From the NCBI GenBank assembly GCA_014084085.1, contig NPFB01000029.1:193714-257713 (forward strand): a stretch of 64,000 nucleotides of DNA, written 5' to 3'. A program made the position numbers and the translations under genes. The notes under the pieces are model-generated. The model was given only the letters and a program-made list of their open reading frames with translations. It was not told the DNA's origin and did not search any database. Below, in pieces: positions 31,558 to 43,400 of this stretch. Within the stretch, counting starts at the first letter, position 1. Each line of letters starts with the position of its first letter. The DNA is from Hondaea fermentalgiana. Its lineage: Eukaryota > Sar > Bigyra > Thraustochytrida > Thraustochytriidae.

Positions 31558-32133
31558 TTAGTCATTGGTGGTGCGGAACTCCGAGGAAGCCTGGTTAATG
31601 TCGAAGGAGTTCTGGCCCACGGAGTCGACCAGCGTGCTTGTGTCTAGGTAGCCCGAGCCACCAAGCGTGGCAGAGACTGGCGGCGGCACGGCGCGCTCGA
31701 CGGGACCAGCCGCGGCCTGGGAAGTTTCTGAGATCTTCTGCGTAAGCCAAATGGACATGCCCTCGATACCGGCCAAAAGAGCGCCGCCAATGAGCGCGTG
31801 CTGCGCCATGGCGCGAGGACCCATGCGGGCGGCGAGCACACCACCCGTGGCCGCGCCGGCAAAGATGGAGTTGTACGGGTCCTCACGTTTCCGGATGGCC
31901 GCAAGCGTGCAATCAAAAGAGGCGAAAAGCAGGCCCCAGACGGCGAAGCTGCCGCCCATCACGGGCGCGCGCGTCTTGATCGAGGTCATCATGCCGGCCA
32001 GCCGCTCGCCGCGGGGCGAGTTCCTCAGGCCCTTGCCCGCAAACCATATTGAGCCGCCGCCCGCGCCGATGGCGAAGGCGCCGCCCACATCGTCCAGGAT
32101 GCGGTACGGGCACGGGTCCCGGCCGTGCTCCAT
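31558..32133 (-). CDS. TIM17: Mitochondrial import inner membrane translocase subunit Tim17
   Basis: 191 residues from an ATG at 32133-32131. The frame is open further upstream, but that extension is repeat-derived, whereas MEHGRDPCPYRILDD matches the conserved Tim17 start. Other family hallmarks visible are GGAFAIGAGGG, IKTRAPVMGGSFAVWG, the DCTLAAIR region, REDPYNSIFAGAATGG and LAARMGP. These form the four hydrophobic helices of the Tim17/22/23 fold. Tim17 is the core of the TIM23 complex that moves presequence proteins across the inner mitochondrial membrane. Conserved Cys and Asp/Glu positions near the N-terminus are retained. The C-terminal 50 residues are a polar extension rich in Ser/Thr/Asn. 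The promoter region is shared with the Rab11-like gene and contains three CACTTGC/GCAAGTG motifs (32463-32508). Confidence 0.95.
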   Translation of the reverse strand: MEHGRDPCPYRILDDVGGAFAIGAGGGSIWFAGKGLRNSPRGERLAGMMTSIKTRAPVMGGSFAVWGLLFASFDCTLAAIRKREDPYNSIFAGAATGGVLAARMGPRAMAQHALIGGALLAGIEGMSIWLTQKISETSQAAAGPVERAVPPPVSATLGGSGYLDTSTLVDSVGQNSFDINQASSEFRTTND

Positions 32134-32353
32134 CTTCTCGCGCCCAAAGCCCCCGCCTCGCACGCGCTCGTCTGCCCCGGCCCCGCTCCGTTCCGCAAGG
32201 CCCAGCCCTGCTCGATCACGCTCTGCTCCGCGCCGCCGCCTCCTGCGCCACCCACTGCACGCCGCCTCTGCTCCTCCTGCTTGCGCCTGCTTACTCCTAG
32301 TATCAGCACAGATCACTCGGCAGGCCCGGACGAGAGAAAGCACGAGACCAGCC

Positions 32354-32394
<41 letters not shown>

Positions 32395-33555
32395 GGCAGG
32401 CACTGAGGCAGACGCAGACAGACAGCCGGCAGACAGACAGACAGACGCGGCAACAAATGCTACACTTGCGCACGGGCCAGCGCGCACTTGCGGCGGGAGG
32501 CGCAAGTGGACTTTCTCGAAGGATGGGCCAATGGCGAGGGCGCAGGAGAGATAAATAAATCGAAAAGGAAAGCAAGAAAGCAGGAAAGCAAGAAGGAAAG
32601 AAAGAAAGAAAGAAAGAAAGAAAGCAAGCTGGGAAGATAGATGGACGAGTTGTCTGATGTGAGAGGAGAGGAGACGACGACCTGCGAACGCAGAGACGGA
32701 GCGTGGCGCCGTCGCCAGCGAGGCCGGGCGACGTAGCAGCGGGCGGTGGCCGAAGAAGAAAAGCCAAGGGCCCATCGACTCCGCGGAGAGGCGGCGCCGA
32801 TAAGAAAGTGGGAGAGAGAATGGAAAGAGGAGGGAAAGGAAAGAAGAGGGAGGGAGGCGAGTGCCTCGCGCAGCGCTGCTGCGCCGGCGTCAATGATCTC
32901 ATCTCCTTCTTTTCCTTCCTTTTCTTTTCTTTTCCTTCTTCTTTTCTTTTCTTTTCCCTTCCCTTCTTTTCTTTCCTTTTCTTTTCTTTTCTTTTTCTTT
33001 CGCGGTGATGTGAGTCACTGTCAGTAGTGCAGCATCGTCGTCGTCGTCGGCCGGGCCCTTTACTTGGGTCTCTTTTCACCACCTTTGGGCCTCTTGTGAG
33101 AAAGATGCACCCTTGCGCGGCCGAAAGATCCCTGCCCAGCCGCCTTAACTACGCCGAACGGGACGCGGGCGCGGAAGCAGGCGGGTAAGGCGGGCAGCGC
33201 GAGAGACGACCCGGACGAAGAAGGAGGCGCAGAGCGTAAAGAGCAGAGCAGAGCAGAGTAGGCGCAGCACTTGCTTGACCGGCCTCGGCGCGACGCTGCG
33301 GAGGGCGACGCGCGGCGGGGCGCAGCGACGCGGGAGAGACGTGGCCACGGCCAAGCCGACCCGGCTCGAGCCGAGGTGTCGCTGAGGCGAGGCCAGTCCG
33401 GCACGGCACGGCGCAACCGAGGCCAGCCCACTCGGCAATCAATCGAGACCCCGCCGAACTTGCCAACGGAGAAGCAGGAGAAGAAGAAAGAAGGGGGAAA
33501 ACGGGCCTGGGCAGACGGATAAGAGCGGTCCGCCGCGGCGTCTAATTACGTAACC
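32134..33555. promoter_or_regulatory. Divergent promoter region of TIM17 and Rab11-like genes
   Basis: 1.4 kb between divergent start codons. It contains (CAGA)n (about 32353-32394), (GAAA)n (about 32597-32624), a TTTTC-rich pyrimidine tract (about 32905-33003), and E-box-like motifs CACTTGC at 32463 and 32485, GCAAGTG at 32502 and CACTTGC at 33268. Long antisense frames are GC-driven shadows. No extra gene is supported. Confidence 0.5.
32353..32394 (+). repeat. (CAGA)n microsatellite
   Basis: About ten CAGA units roughly 220-260 bp upstream of the TIM17 start. Confidence 0.9.
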
Positions 33556-34475
33556 ATGGCACTTCAAAACGCTGTGAAGCGCGACTATGATTATTTGTTC
33601 AAGGTAAGTCACTTGCAGGCAGAACCGTTCCTGCTCACGAACGAGCAAGCCATGGCTTCCCGCAGGCAGAAACGTGCGAGACGAGGAAGAACGAGAGAAG
33701 AAAAACAAAATTAAAAAACACTTGTACACGCATAAAACAGCAGGCCGAGTAGGAGACGCTGTCTTCTCGCTTTTTCCCCAAATAGACTCACTAACGCTTC
33801 GTGCTGGCCTCGCTCGCACACGGACTGCTCTTGTTTCTTCACCACGAACAGCTCGTTCTTGTTGGCGACAGCGGTGTCGGCAAGACCTGCTTGTTGAGCC
33901 AATACAGACGCGGCGAATTCAACTACGACACCAAACACACCATTGGCGTTGAGTTTGCCACCAAAGAGCTCCAGGTTCAGGACAAGACCATCAAGTGCCA
34001 AATTTGGGACACCGCTGGTCAGGAAAGGTACCGCGCCATCACCAAGGCGTACTACCGCGGTGCCGTGGCCGCCCTCCTCGTGTACGATATCACAGACAGG
34101 GAAACCTTCACAAACCTTAAGCGATGGCTTTCCGAGGTCCAGTCCCACGCAGACAGGGACATCAAGCTTATGGTGGTTGGTAACAAGAGCGACATGGAGG
34201 ACTCGCGCGCGGTCTCCCCCGATGAGGGTCGCGCCTTTGCCGAGCAGCACAACCTGTACTTTGTCGAAGCCTCGGCGCTCAAGGGTGATGCTGTCAGCTT
34301 TGCTTTTGAGAGCCTCGTGGAAAAGGTCTTTGAGCACCACGTCACGCGCGTGCGCGCCCTCGAGGCCGAAAGCAAACCGGGCGACGACGGCGAGGTCCGT
34401 CTCGAGGGCGAGACCGTCGATATCTCCAAAGAGTCTGCCGCTGGCCAGAATGCCGCAGCTGGGTCGTGCTGCTAA
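33556..34475 (+). CDS. Rab11/RabA-type small GTPase, two exons
   Basis: Exon 1 is 33556-33603 ([16 protein letters not shown]). The intron is 33604-33851 (donor GTAAGTCA, acceptor GAACAG, CTAAC at 33791-33795). Exon 2 is 33852-34475. The product is 223 residues. G motifs are all present: GDSGVGKT (P-loop), the Thr of [12 protein letters not shown] (switch I/effector), [13 protein letters not shown] (switch II), NKSD and EASAL. The [10 protein letters not shown] and [14 protein letters not shown] segments are typical of the Rab11/RabA family. The protein ends GSCC, a double-Cys geranylgeranylation signal. Rab11 GTPases control recycling-endosome and trans-Golgi traffic. Candidate polyadenylation AATAAA lies near 34559. 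Confidence 0.93.
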
Positions 34476-35186
34476 TGTCGCTAGCTTCTTTCTTCGTTGA
34501 AACCTTTACCATGCCACCTTTAGTTCTCGTTCTCTTCAAATCTCCACATTTTTCAAAAAATAAAAATAAAACACGCGGACGTCTCCTGAGGTCAGTGCTG
34601 GTGCGTTTCACTTGCTAGCTCCCCAAGTTTCTTGTAAAGCAACGTCATTCATCTTCGTCTTCAATTGATTAGTCCGAGGTAACCAAGCTGCCTGGCCACC
34701 TTGCAAACAAGACTAACGTATCAACGAATTGCTTTCCTCTCTCTCTTGCGTTTCTTGCATGAGCCCATCTGTCGTCGACAAGCAAGTTCCCTTATCCGAT
34801 CGTAGGCTAACCAGTTTTTTTTTGAGTAGATTCTTGCTGTCTCGGCGTCTGCCATGCCAATGTTGATGGGACTCAACCTTCAGAGTCTGAAAATGGACCA
34901 CTCTCTCTCTCTCTCATACCATCGATCGATGCGTCTCGCGACAAATCATTCCCTGCAGTGAGGTGCTGCAACGTGACAAGGGAAACCTGACAAACCAAAC
35001 CAAAGAGGAAAAAAAGATTGTTTCACAGGGTTTTAAGGTAAAAATAGACAGTGAGCCACGCATTGTATACAGTTGCTGCTCCCGTTCAAAGCAGCCGCTG
35101 CTAGGCTATCGGGAAAAGGAGAGGGGATCTTGAGACAAAATCTGCGGAAGGTTCTTTTGTATCATCAGCGCCAGGGCATCGAGAAT
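34476..35186. other. Convergent 3' intergenic region
   Basis: 711 bp between the converging Rab11-like and DUF1664 stop codons. AATAAA-like signals occur at 34559-34570 and a (CT)n run at about 34903-34914. Nothing else is recognised. Confidence 0.5.
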
Positions 35187-36272
35187 TTACACGTCTTGGA
35201 CGTCCTCCACGGGAAGCGCTCCGTCCGAGGGCACGCGGAACGTGTTGGCCGACAGCATCTCGCGAAATGATGGCACCACGTCCAGCGCCGAACTCGGGGC
35301 TGGCCCGCCCGGAGTCAAATACGGTCCAGTGGAAGCCACGGTCATGTCATCACGTCCATCGTTCGATGAGCCACCACGGACCGTCGACGCAAGGTTCGAC
35401 ATCGCACCTCGCGTGTACGCGACAAGCTCTGCGTACAGAGCAGCGCCGCGCGATGGGTGACCACTGTTCTGGTTGCTGCTTCCGCCCTTGCCCTTGACAG
35501 CACCACCCATGTTCTCAGCCACAACGTTGCACAGCAAGTAAATGCCGCGGTTCGCCGTGTTAAGCTGGTCGCCGACGCCTTCCATTCGAGACTCGATCGA
35601 GTCGATCTGCGTCTCGATGCTCTGCACGAGACCATGAACCTGCTCCTGCGCGCGAGAGATCCCCTTGACGTCATTGCCAACAACACCGAGGTCCTTCTTC
35701 ACATCGCCGACCTCTTCGGTGATCTTCTTCTCGAGGGATTCACGCGTCTCGTCAACCTTGTCCTCGAGGAGGCCAAGCTTGTACGAGAGCTCGCGCTTGG
35801 CCGCCTCGAGGGCAACGCCAAGGTTCTCGATACCCTCCTCGAGGGCTTCAACCGCCACGGCCAAAGCCTTCTTCGTCACGTACATAAAGTCGGCGAAAGA
35901 GTAGCCCTTCATGTACAGGAACAGGACCCCCACGCCGCCTGCGGTGGCAATCGTCGTCCAGCTCAGGCCCCAGCCTTGCGAGTACGCGAACCCGTGGCCA
36001 TATTGGCCATGGATTCGCATCCGGGCGACCTCGGTGGAAAGCTCCGCCATTTGGTCCGCCAGCGGCTTCAGGTACGCCGGGACCTGCTCCGCGGACGCGG
36101 CCTGGGCGCCCTGGCCGTTTCCGTTCGCCGAGGACATCTGCGCTGCCATCCGCGCGATGTCCTGCGCCGACATCAGCGGCGACGGCCCGTTCGCGTACAA
36201 GTACAGGCTGCCCGCGCCGGCGGAAAGCGCCATGAGCGCCCCGCGGCTGATCTGCACCGCCGCGCCCGACAT
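35187..36272 (-). CDS. DUF1664-family membrane/coiled-coil protein
   Basis: 361 residues from the ATG at 36272-36270. The N-terminus has a short hydrophobic segment (ALMALSAGAGSLYLYANG), then a linker, then a second hydrophobic helix (TTIATAGGVGVLFLYMKG) followed directly by YSFADFMYVTKKALAVAVE. That junction is characteristic of DUF1664 proteins, known mainly from plants, algae and related protists. A long amphipathic coiled coil follows (about 150-265: AKRELSYKLGLLEDKVDET and IETQIDSIESRMEGVGDQL), then NTANRGIYLLCNVVAE, another family hallmark. The remaining C-terminus is Ser/Gly-rich. Function is unknown; the family is suspected to be organellar. N-terminal targeting cannot be confirmed by eye. 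Confidence 0.85.
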   Translation of the reverse strand: MSGAAVQISRGALMALSAGAGSLYLYANGPSPLMSAQDIARMAAQMSSANGNGQGAQAASAEQVPAYLKPLADQMAELSTEVARMRIHGQYGHGFAYSQGWGLSWTTIATAGGVGVLFLYMKGYSFADFMYVTKKALAVAVEALEEGIENLGVALEAAKRELSYKLGLLEDKVDETRESLEKKITEEVGDVKKDLGVVGNDVKGISRAQEQVHGLVQSIETQIDSIESRMEGVGDQLNTANRGIYLLCNVVAENMGGAVKGKGGSSNQNSGHPSRGAALYAELVAYTRGAMSNLASTVRGGSSNDGRDDMTVASTGPYLTPGGPAPSSALDVVPSFREMLSANTFRVPSDGALPVEDVQDV

Positions 36273-37405
36273 CGCGCCGAGCCCTGCGCTGCGCTGCCCT
36301 TCCCTGCCCTTCCGCGCCCCGCTCGCCGCCGCGCGCCCGCTCGCTCGCCGCCCGCTCCGCTCCGCTCGCTCGCTCTCCGCTCCGCTCGCGCGCTCGCTCG
36401 CTCGGCCTCGCGCGTTTCTCCGGTTAGAGGTTTGTGTCTCGGCCCGGACGGCTGGCAGTGGACGCAGAGCTCGCTAGTAGTTCTAATCTCGCCGTGCCTG
36501 CACTGCAGTGCTAGTCGCCTTCGCTTGCACAGCGAATGAAGGAGAGAGAGAGAGAAGAAGCGAGGGAGAAACGGGCCCCAGCCGCCACCGGCAGCGCGCC
36601 AGCCCTCGCGCGCGCCTGTCTTTCTCGCCGCGGCCGCCGCGGCCGCCCGGAGAGAGAGGCGCAAGGAAGGCGGGCGCGAAGGCGAAGGCGGCGCCGATGC
36701 CGGCGGGCAGGGAGACGGGCAGGCAGGCCGCGCGCGGCGGAAGCGGCCTGCCGTGCCTGCCTGTGCTGGCGGCGGAGAAAGGAGGCGAGGCCGAGCGCGG
36801 AGGAAAACGGCAGTGGGGCCGGGGGGAGGTGCGGGCCAGTGCCGGGAGAGGGGCGGCGGCGCCAGTGGAGGCGCGCGAGGCAGGTCGTGTAACGGCGATA
36901 GAGCACTTGCGCCGCGAGGCAGAAAGTGCGGAATCGCCGCGGAAGCAGTTCGGTCGGAATCTCGGCCGCTTCGGCGCGCGTTCCTGTGGAGCAGTCCGCT
37001 GCACTGGAGGAAAAGTACTCCTCCTAAAGCCACCGGGACCTGCGGGGAGATGTTGAGAGGAGGGCGGACAAGAGAGGGGAGCCTAAGCCGCGCCAATAAC
37101 CCGGAATACCGGTATTGAAGTCCGGAAATACGGAACAAGCATAGTGTGTACTGCCTGGTCTGGTGCTTGGAACCGGGGGTCCGTTGATGCCCGTCCTGTA
37201 CTACTCGTACATGCACAAGATTGTCGCGATCGCAAAGGCCTCGCTCGTTCCACCTTCATAGAGAGCCAGGTTCTGCGGGATTGGAAAGCGTGCGTGCAGC
37301 GCATTTTGCTTTGACGTGTGTGCTCCCTCGCATCGCTCGCCAGCCTTGGCTGGTCGAGGCGACTGCCTGACGCAGACGAACGGCGACGCCTCGAGGCATG
37401 CCACC
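36273..37405. promoter_or_regulatory. Divergent promoter region (DUF1664 / large unknown gene)
   Basis: 1.13 kb between divergent start codons, very GC-rich, with GCTCGCTC runs near 36360-36410 and a CACTTGC at 36904-36910. The last 200 bp before 37406 become more balanced. No additional gene is supported. Confidence 0.45.
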
Positions 37406-40400
37406 ATGTCGTTCGCATCCTCGTCGGCAGCTTCCGGAGGAAAATTCCGTCTGCGTGCCCGCATGCGCACGCTAGGACGCGGCGCCACAAGCAATGGCTT
37501 CGGACCTCAAAACGGAGAAACGCAGCATCAAGGCGAACCCTGCTTCAGTTTGGCCCTTGTCGACGAAGACGACGAAGGCGCGCAGCAGCAAGCTCGTCGC
37601 GCCGGGAAGAACGGCACCCATGACGAAATCATCCTCCACCGAGAGCACCTCACAGATACCGCAAACGAGACCAAGACACACCAGCGCAAGGGTCAGCTCA
37701 GTAGGAAACGCACCCGACGCACCGCCGACCTGCAACCCAGCGACGCCTCACTCCGATTTAAAACGCTCGACGCACTATATAAATTCATTGAGCTCAGCTG
37801 TCCTGGTACACCAAGTCTTCAGGATGCAGCCAAAGTCGACTTTTTCGTCGACGTTGATGCGCTCGGCCTCGACACACAGCGCGCATTTGCATTCCTCGAA
37901 CTCACTGACCACCGGCACAAGATTGCCGGGCACCTGCTGCGCATCACATCAGCAAATTGGCTCCCCGTCGTCTCGGACAAGAACTTTTGCGCCGTGCTTC
38001 AGCGCTGGCTGCTCAATGCGCCCAACCGCCGCGCGGCAAAGCTTCGCGCAGCATTTACCCAAATCGATCGTTTTCTCTTGGGCAAAGGCAAACTCCGTTA
38101 TGCCGTGCTTCGCCTTAATGCGGGCGAAACACACTTCCAAGCCGACCCGTCACAACAACTGCAAGACGTTCGGGATCATCACGCCCAAGGCCTTCATGAG
38201 CTCTGGGAACTAGCGCTTCATGCTGAAAATCACGCATCCTTTTCCGACGAACGTCTTGAGCAGATACTCACCTTTCTTGAACGCGCAGAGCGCAACCATC
38301 CCACGCAGGCCATTGCTGCGGGCGCACTCCAGGCACTCGCACTGACCACGACCGGTACGTATCAGCGTCTCAAGCAACTCGAGGCACCGCAACGTGCCTT
38401 CCACGTGATCCACAACAACATTTCCAACCTCGTGTCCTATCCCCCTCCACAAGCCGCGCTTTTGCTCTTGCGCATGCTCGCTCATTTCGCCTCTGACCCC
38501 ATGTGCATCGCGCCAGCGCTCGATCAGCTCGGATTCTTCGCCGCATGTGTACAGTCTGGCGCATCGCCGGAAATCTGCGAAGCTATTCTCGGCGTTTATT
38601 TGCCAATTCTCAACGTTTCTGCGGCATTGTCTGCCACGGTTGCGGACGAGGCGAAACCGGCTCACAACGCTGGCACTGGCGCTGGAGATTACCCCACTGT
38701 CTCTGCGCCCTGTGAGCTGCAATCCTACTCTTGCACCGAGCTCACGCGCGAATTGTCGAGCTCAAGGCGACGCCGAACAAAGCGAAAACGTGCCAGCTCC
38801 GTCAAGTCAGTTACGATCGGCAACGCAAGAGCAAGTACCGCCGCGCTCGGTGAGTTCTTGCGAGAAATTACTCAGCGCGCCGCAACACCTGCCTGTACCG
38901 ACGTAGCCTGCAAACTTGGCGCCGCAGTTCTCGTCGCGCAAATCGCCCATGGCGCAGAACTGCAAGATAAGCTTTGTCGCGCTAAAAAATGCACAGGGAG
39001 GGTTCATATCCAGACAAAGCACGATCCCAACACGTTGCCCATTTTGCATCCTCTGCGAGACTTTCTTCTCGCATCAAAAGTCGTCCCTTCCGGAGTTGTC
39101 GGGCTTGGCCGCTGGGCCCTGGCCAAGATCGCTCGGCGTGTTGAGGCTCGCGTATCCCACTTCGCACCTTCGCTGCGCAGACTTCGAGACCTCGTCCTAG
39201 GAACCGAGGCACACTCGCTCGACGCAAGCTCCGCGGGTGAAGGCACATTTCATCGGGTGGGTTCGCAAGCTTCGATTGCGTCTGCATCTATTGCTGTTGC
39301 TGGTCTTGGAGACGAGCCACGGAGTTTCTCGTCAAAGCCAGAAACAAGTATTCCTGCCAAGGGATATCTCGGCGAAGTCTATGGGGAGACCAATGAGCTT
39401 TCTGCTTCCAAAGGAATACAGTGGATGTCGTACGAGACCAAGGATCATCTCCCCAACTCTACGGACGCATACGTGCTTGAAGTCATATTTCATGTCATCA
39501 ATTCCTGCTCTGCCTGGTCCATCGCCATGAACAAACAATGTGTCAGCAGTCGTGACCTTTTCGTACGATGCAAAACGCATGCTTCCTCCGTTCAGGATCG
39601 TGAGCTCGACGCAGTTTTCAACTTTCTTGCCCATTTCCTCGGCTTCGGACATGAGGGCTGGCTGCGCTTATACCTTGTTGAGACATCCCAGCATTGCCCC
39701 AAGACGCAACATCGCCTCGAAGAGGCGCTTTGTCTGGCCGCTATTGCCACAGAGCGACTCCTCGACGTGCCGCAAATTGCTGCCCGCTTACTTCGCAGGG
39801 GAACTTCAGCGGCAGTGTCCGACGTAGCGCAAAGTCACGAAACCCACGAGGACGCCTCAAGACTCTTGAACAGCTTTCGTCGCAGAGCCACGTTCAAATT
39901 TAAATCTGCGCGGCGCGTATGCAGAGACGATGCGGATGCAGAAGTGAATGCACGAAACCAATTATTCTCGAATGGTAAGTGCGGCAATCTTTCTGTTCAA
40001 GACGACATTGCACTTCATCGAGTCAATGTTCCGCAGCCTCAAGCTTCGCCCTTTCCTTATTGGCCTGCACTGCCGGTGCTCACTCCAATTGCTGTGCAAA
40101 ATGCGACGAGCGCAGCTGTCGAAGAGTCCATGGCTCGCAGTCTCATCAACCTGCTTGCAAAAACGCAGCAGGGTCATGATCTCGTCGACTCAAATGGCGG
40201 ACTTCCCATGCTTCTATCTCATCTCACCACGTGCCGTTCGTCCTGGCAATTTGCGCGAAGCAAAACGACCCATGTCCTCTTAGCCGGGGCCATCATGCTC
40301 TTTACTTTCGGGCCAGTGCTCCCTGACGCTAATGCAGACACTGTTGACTTGAACAGACCACTTGAAGCTTTACCAAAGAATACCTTGCAGCAGCCAAGTG

Positions 40401-43400
40401 CGCCAGCATCACCGGCGCTCGCCGCCGTAGCGGCAAGAAAAAGTGACATTGTTGCAGCCGCAACTGCTACATCTGCTCTTAGTGCAGCCGCTACTGGTTC
40501 TGGCTCTGGTACGGGAACAAGCGATGTCTCGGCCTTTTTAGAGGCAGCGTCGAAATCAAGAGCGCCGTCGTCGCCCCAGAAGCCGTCCATGTCAAAGAAG
40601 CCACTCTCGCCCGACGCATCGCAAAGACCAGCTGCAACGACTGCGGTAGTACCCGAAGCGAAGCTCGACGCCGCCTCGGATGCATTGACGTCGAACAATC
40701 ATCTCAAGCCGGTGTCAAGCGACGTCATCTCTACCCTGATCTATCAACTTGCTGCGTTTGCAGCAAATGATGAGCTACATTTCGCGAAGTGCGTCTCGAG
40801 TCTTGCCATGGCAACGTGGTGTCTTGCGCGACATCAAGAAAATGCCACTCTCTTCATCTCTCAGCAAAATGCGGTCGGAACTTTGTTGGGAATCATTCAC
40901 CGAGCGGTCAGTGACATCGCAAAGGCAGGACCAGAAGTAGCTGAGAGAAGTCTCGCGCGACTCGAAAATATAGAAGCGAGTCTAAGCGCTTTGTGGCTTC
41001 TCGTATTTCAGGGTGATACTCTTCGTCAAGCGTCCGTCCGTGCTTCACTATTCGAGGAGTTGCTCCTGCACAGAGCCGTGCAGACGGCCTGCGATATTCT
41101 CGATACTATTGTCGCCGCGCGTGAACGTTGCGGACGGGTAGCCCGACAGTCGGTACAGCCTGCTGGTCCCGCCAAGGACATCATGCAACGAATTGCCTTG
41201 CAGGCTCTTAACCTCTTGTGGCTGACAGTGGACTTCTCGCCTGTTCTTCTCACCATCCCTGCCAAACCGGCAAATGCCTTCATGCTCGATATTCTGTACA
41301 AATGCAGTTATTCGCGCGCAATGTGCCCTCAGGTTCGTGAGCGGAGTACAAACCTCCTCGCGCATCTTGCGCACAGAATTCGAACCCTCAAAGACCCGCG
41401 TGTCATTACGCAAAGAGGCGTTCTCAAGCAAAAGCTTCGAGCCTCCAATTTGCTCAAACTCGCCATACAACACCTCGATGAAGACACCGAGGTTCTGCGG
41501 ACCACTGGCGCAACCCTTATGGCTCGGCTGCCGCTCTCCGAGGAGCATCAGCAGCTCCTCAAAAACAGTGGACGGGCGACGCAGCTTCTCGAACTAGCCA
41601 CCGAAAGCTCGCACAAGGAACGTCGGGCCGCGCTCCTCGCCCTTCTCAAGTATGCAGAATCGGATGTTGGACAAAAGGAGATCGCAAAACTTGGGTTCTA
41701 CCGCCTTCTCGTCGGATGCTGGGTTGCTGCTGATTCCCAGACACCCGACCTGCAGGATCTCCTTTCCGCGCTCTTGCAACTTCTGGCCGAAAACACTGCC
41801 AACCGACCCAAAATATATCAAGCAGAGCTCCGTGCCAAAGAAATATCGGGATGGGCCGCGCTATCGGATGCAGACTGGCAGGCAACCCTGGCCCAGGCCA
41901 CAGAAGAGGATGATCGCAGCGACGTCGGCAGCGCTCGGATTGCAAAAGCAGTCACAAACTCTAGAAGGGACGTTCGTTGCGCCTTTACTCGCTGGCTCGC
42001 CGAGCTCGAGTCAAGTCTGCGCGAAGACGCTTCCAACAATCTGCTTCCGAAAGCATCTCGCTCTTCTTCGGACCGTGAATCCCAGGATACTATGCGTCAA
42101 AGCGGGCGAGGACCTTGTTCAAAGGAAGAAGACGATTTCTGCAAAGCCATGAGCGCCTTTCGAGCGCATCGTCTTGTCCTCGAGACTTCCCCGCAAAGAA
42201 TTACCTCTCCGGACCGCTCCCTACTTTGGCCTTTTCGGTCCATCATTTTCGCCCCGAATGCGTCGCCACTGAATGCAGCCCCTTCGAAAAGTCAAGGAGC
42301 CAAATCGGCTTTGCGTGCCAACGACCATCTTGCTCGCGACATGACTTCTTCCCTCATTCCATACGAGCGCGACAATGCAAATCCGGAGTCTTTTGACGAA
42401 GAGCATGATCTCGAAATGCAGTTTCGTCTCGCGAAAGAACGTGCATGGGCCCGCACCAACAAGACAGATACGCGTGGCTCACCGACGGCTTGGTCACCGG
42501 GGGCAAACAGCGCAGCAAGAGTGAAGACTAGCGCAGCAAGAACACCCAAGCCTACTCCACCAAAGTCTACCAAGCGACCCTTTGCCGCAGCTGGCTCGCC
42601 ACTTCTCTTGCCTCCTTGGAAGTCTTCCTCAATTGGCCCCGACGAAAAGAGCGGAAATCGTGTTTGGTTTCATGAGACTGTTGCAGGGCCGACAAACCGG
42701 CACTCCAGGTTCACAGCATTTTCTCGTGCGCAATTTGCTGCGGCCAACGAAAAACTTCATCACCGTTTGCGCTCCCCTGTCAAGTCCCTTTGGCAAGAAG
42801 CAGACCAGGCTGCGAAATTATCGGTGGACCCCTGGGCGCCCAACATTAAAGACATTGGCGTGACGTCTGTCACCGTTGAACGCGAAACCTTTTGCTTTGC
42901 GCCAGCGGGCAGCGAGGTTGCTGCAGCTCAAGAGACACCCGCACAATTTGTTGCTCGCGCTCTTCAGCATCCTCGCAACTCGCAGCGTCTCAAGCGCGAC
43001 AAAATGGCGCTCTTTGGGCATGTAGAAGGCGCGCGCGTCCATGAAGAACTCACACTCTATGAGGCACCCGAGGGTCGCCGTGGATACGTATTTTACAATG
43101 GCCCACGTAACATCATTGACCTTTACCTGGACTTTGACAAGCTCGGTGCGCCTCCGTCCCCCCATGACCTCATCCATCTTGGGAGAATCGACGTGGATGC
43201 CTCCCTTCAACATGACGAAAACGAGGACGACGTTAAAAGTGCGGTTGACGTGCATCTCTCCGCGCGACAGATTCTCGATGCGTTGCCAGGGCTTCCAGAC
43301 GGTGGAAGTGGGATGCTCGTTGACACACGTTCACTTGTGGGCAAACTCGAGCCAAAGGTCTTCCAGAAAATTCAACAACCCGAGCCTCCCCAGGTGTATA

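Noticed and set aside
31667..32554. Plus-strand open frame of 295 codons opposite TIM17
   Set aside because: Antisense to a conserved gene and continuing into the CAGA microsatellite; the composition is not protein-like.
39975..40036. GTAAGT...CCGCAG inside the 2,723-residue gene, possible intron
   Set aside because: It would remove 62 nt, shifting the frame of an otherwise continuous coding sequence.
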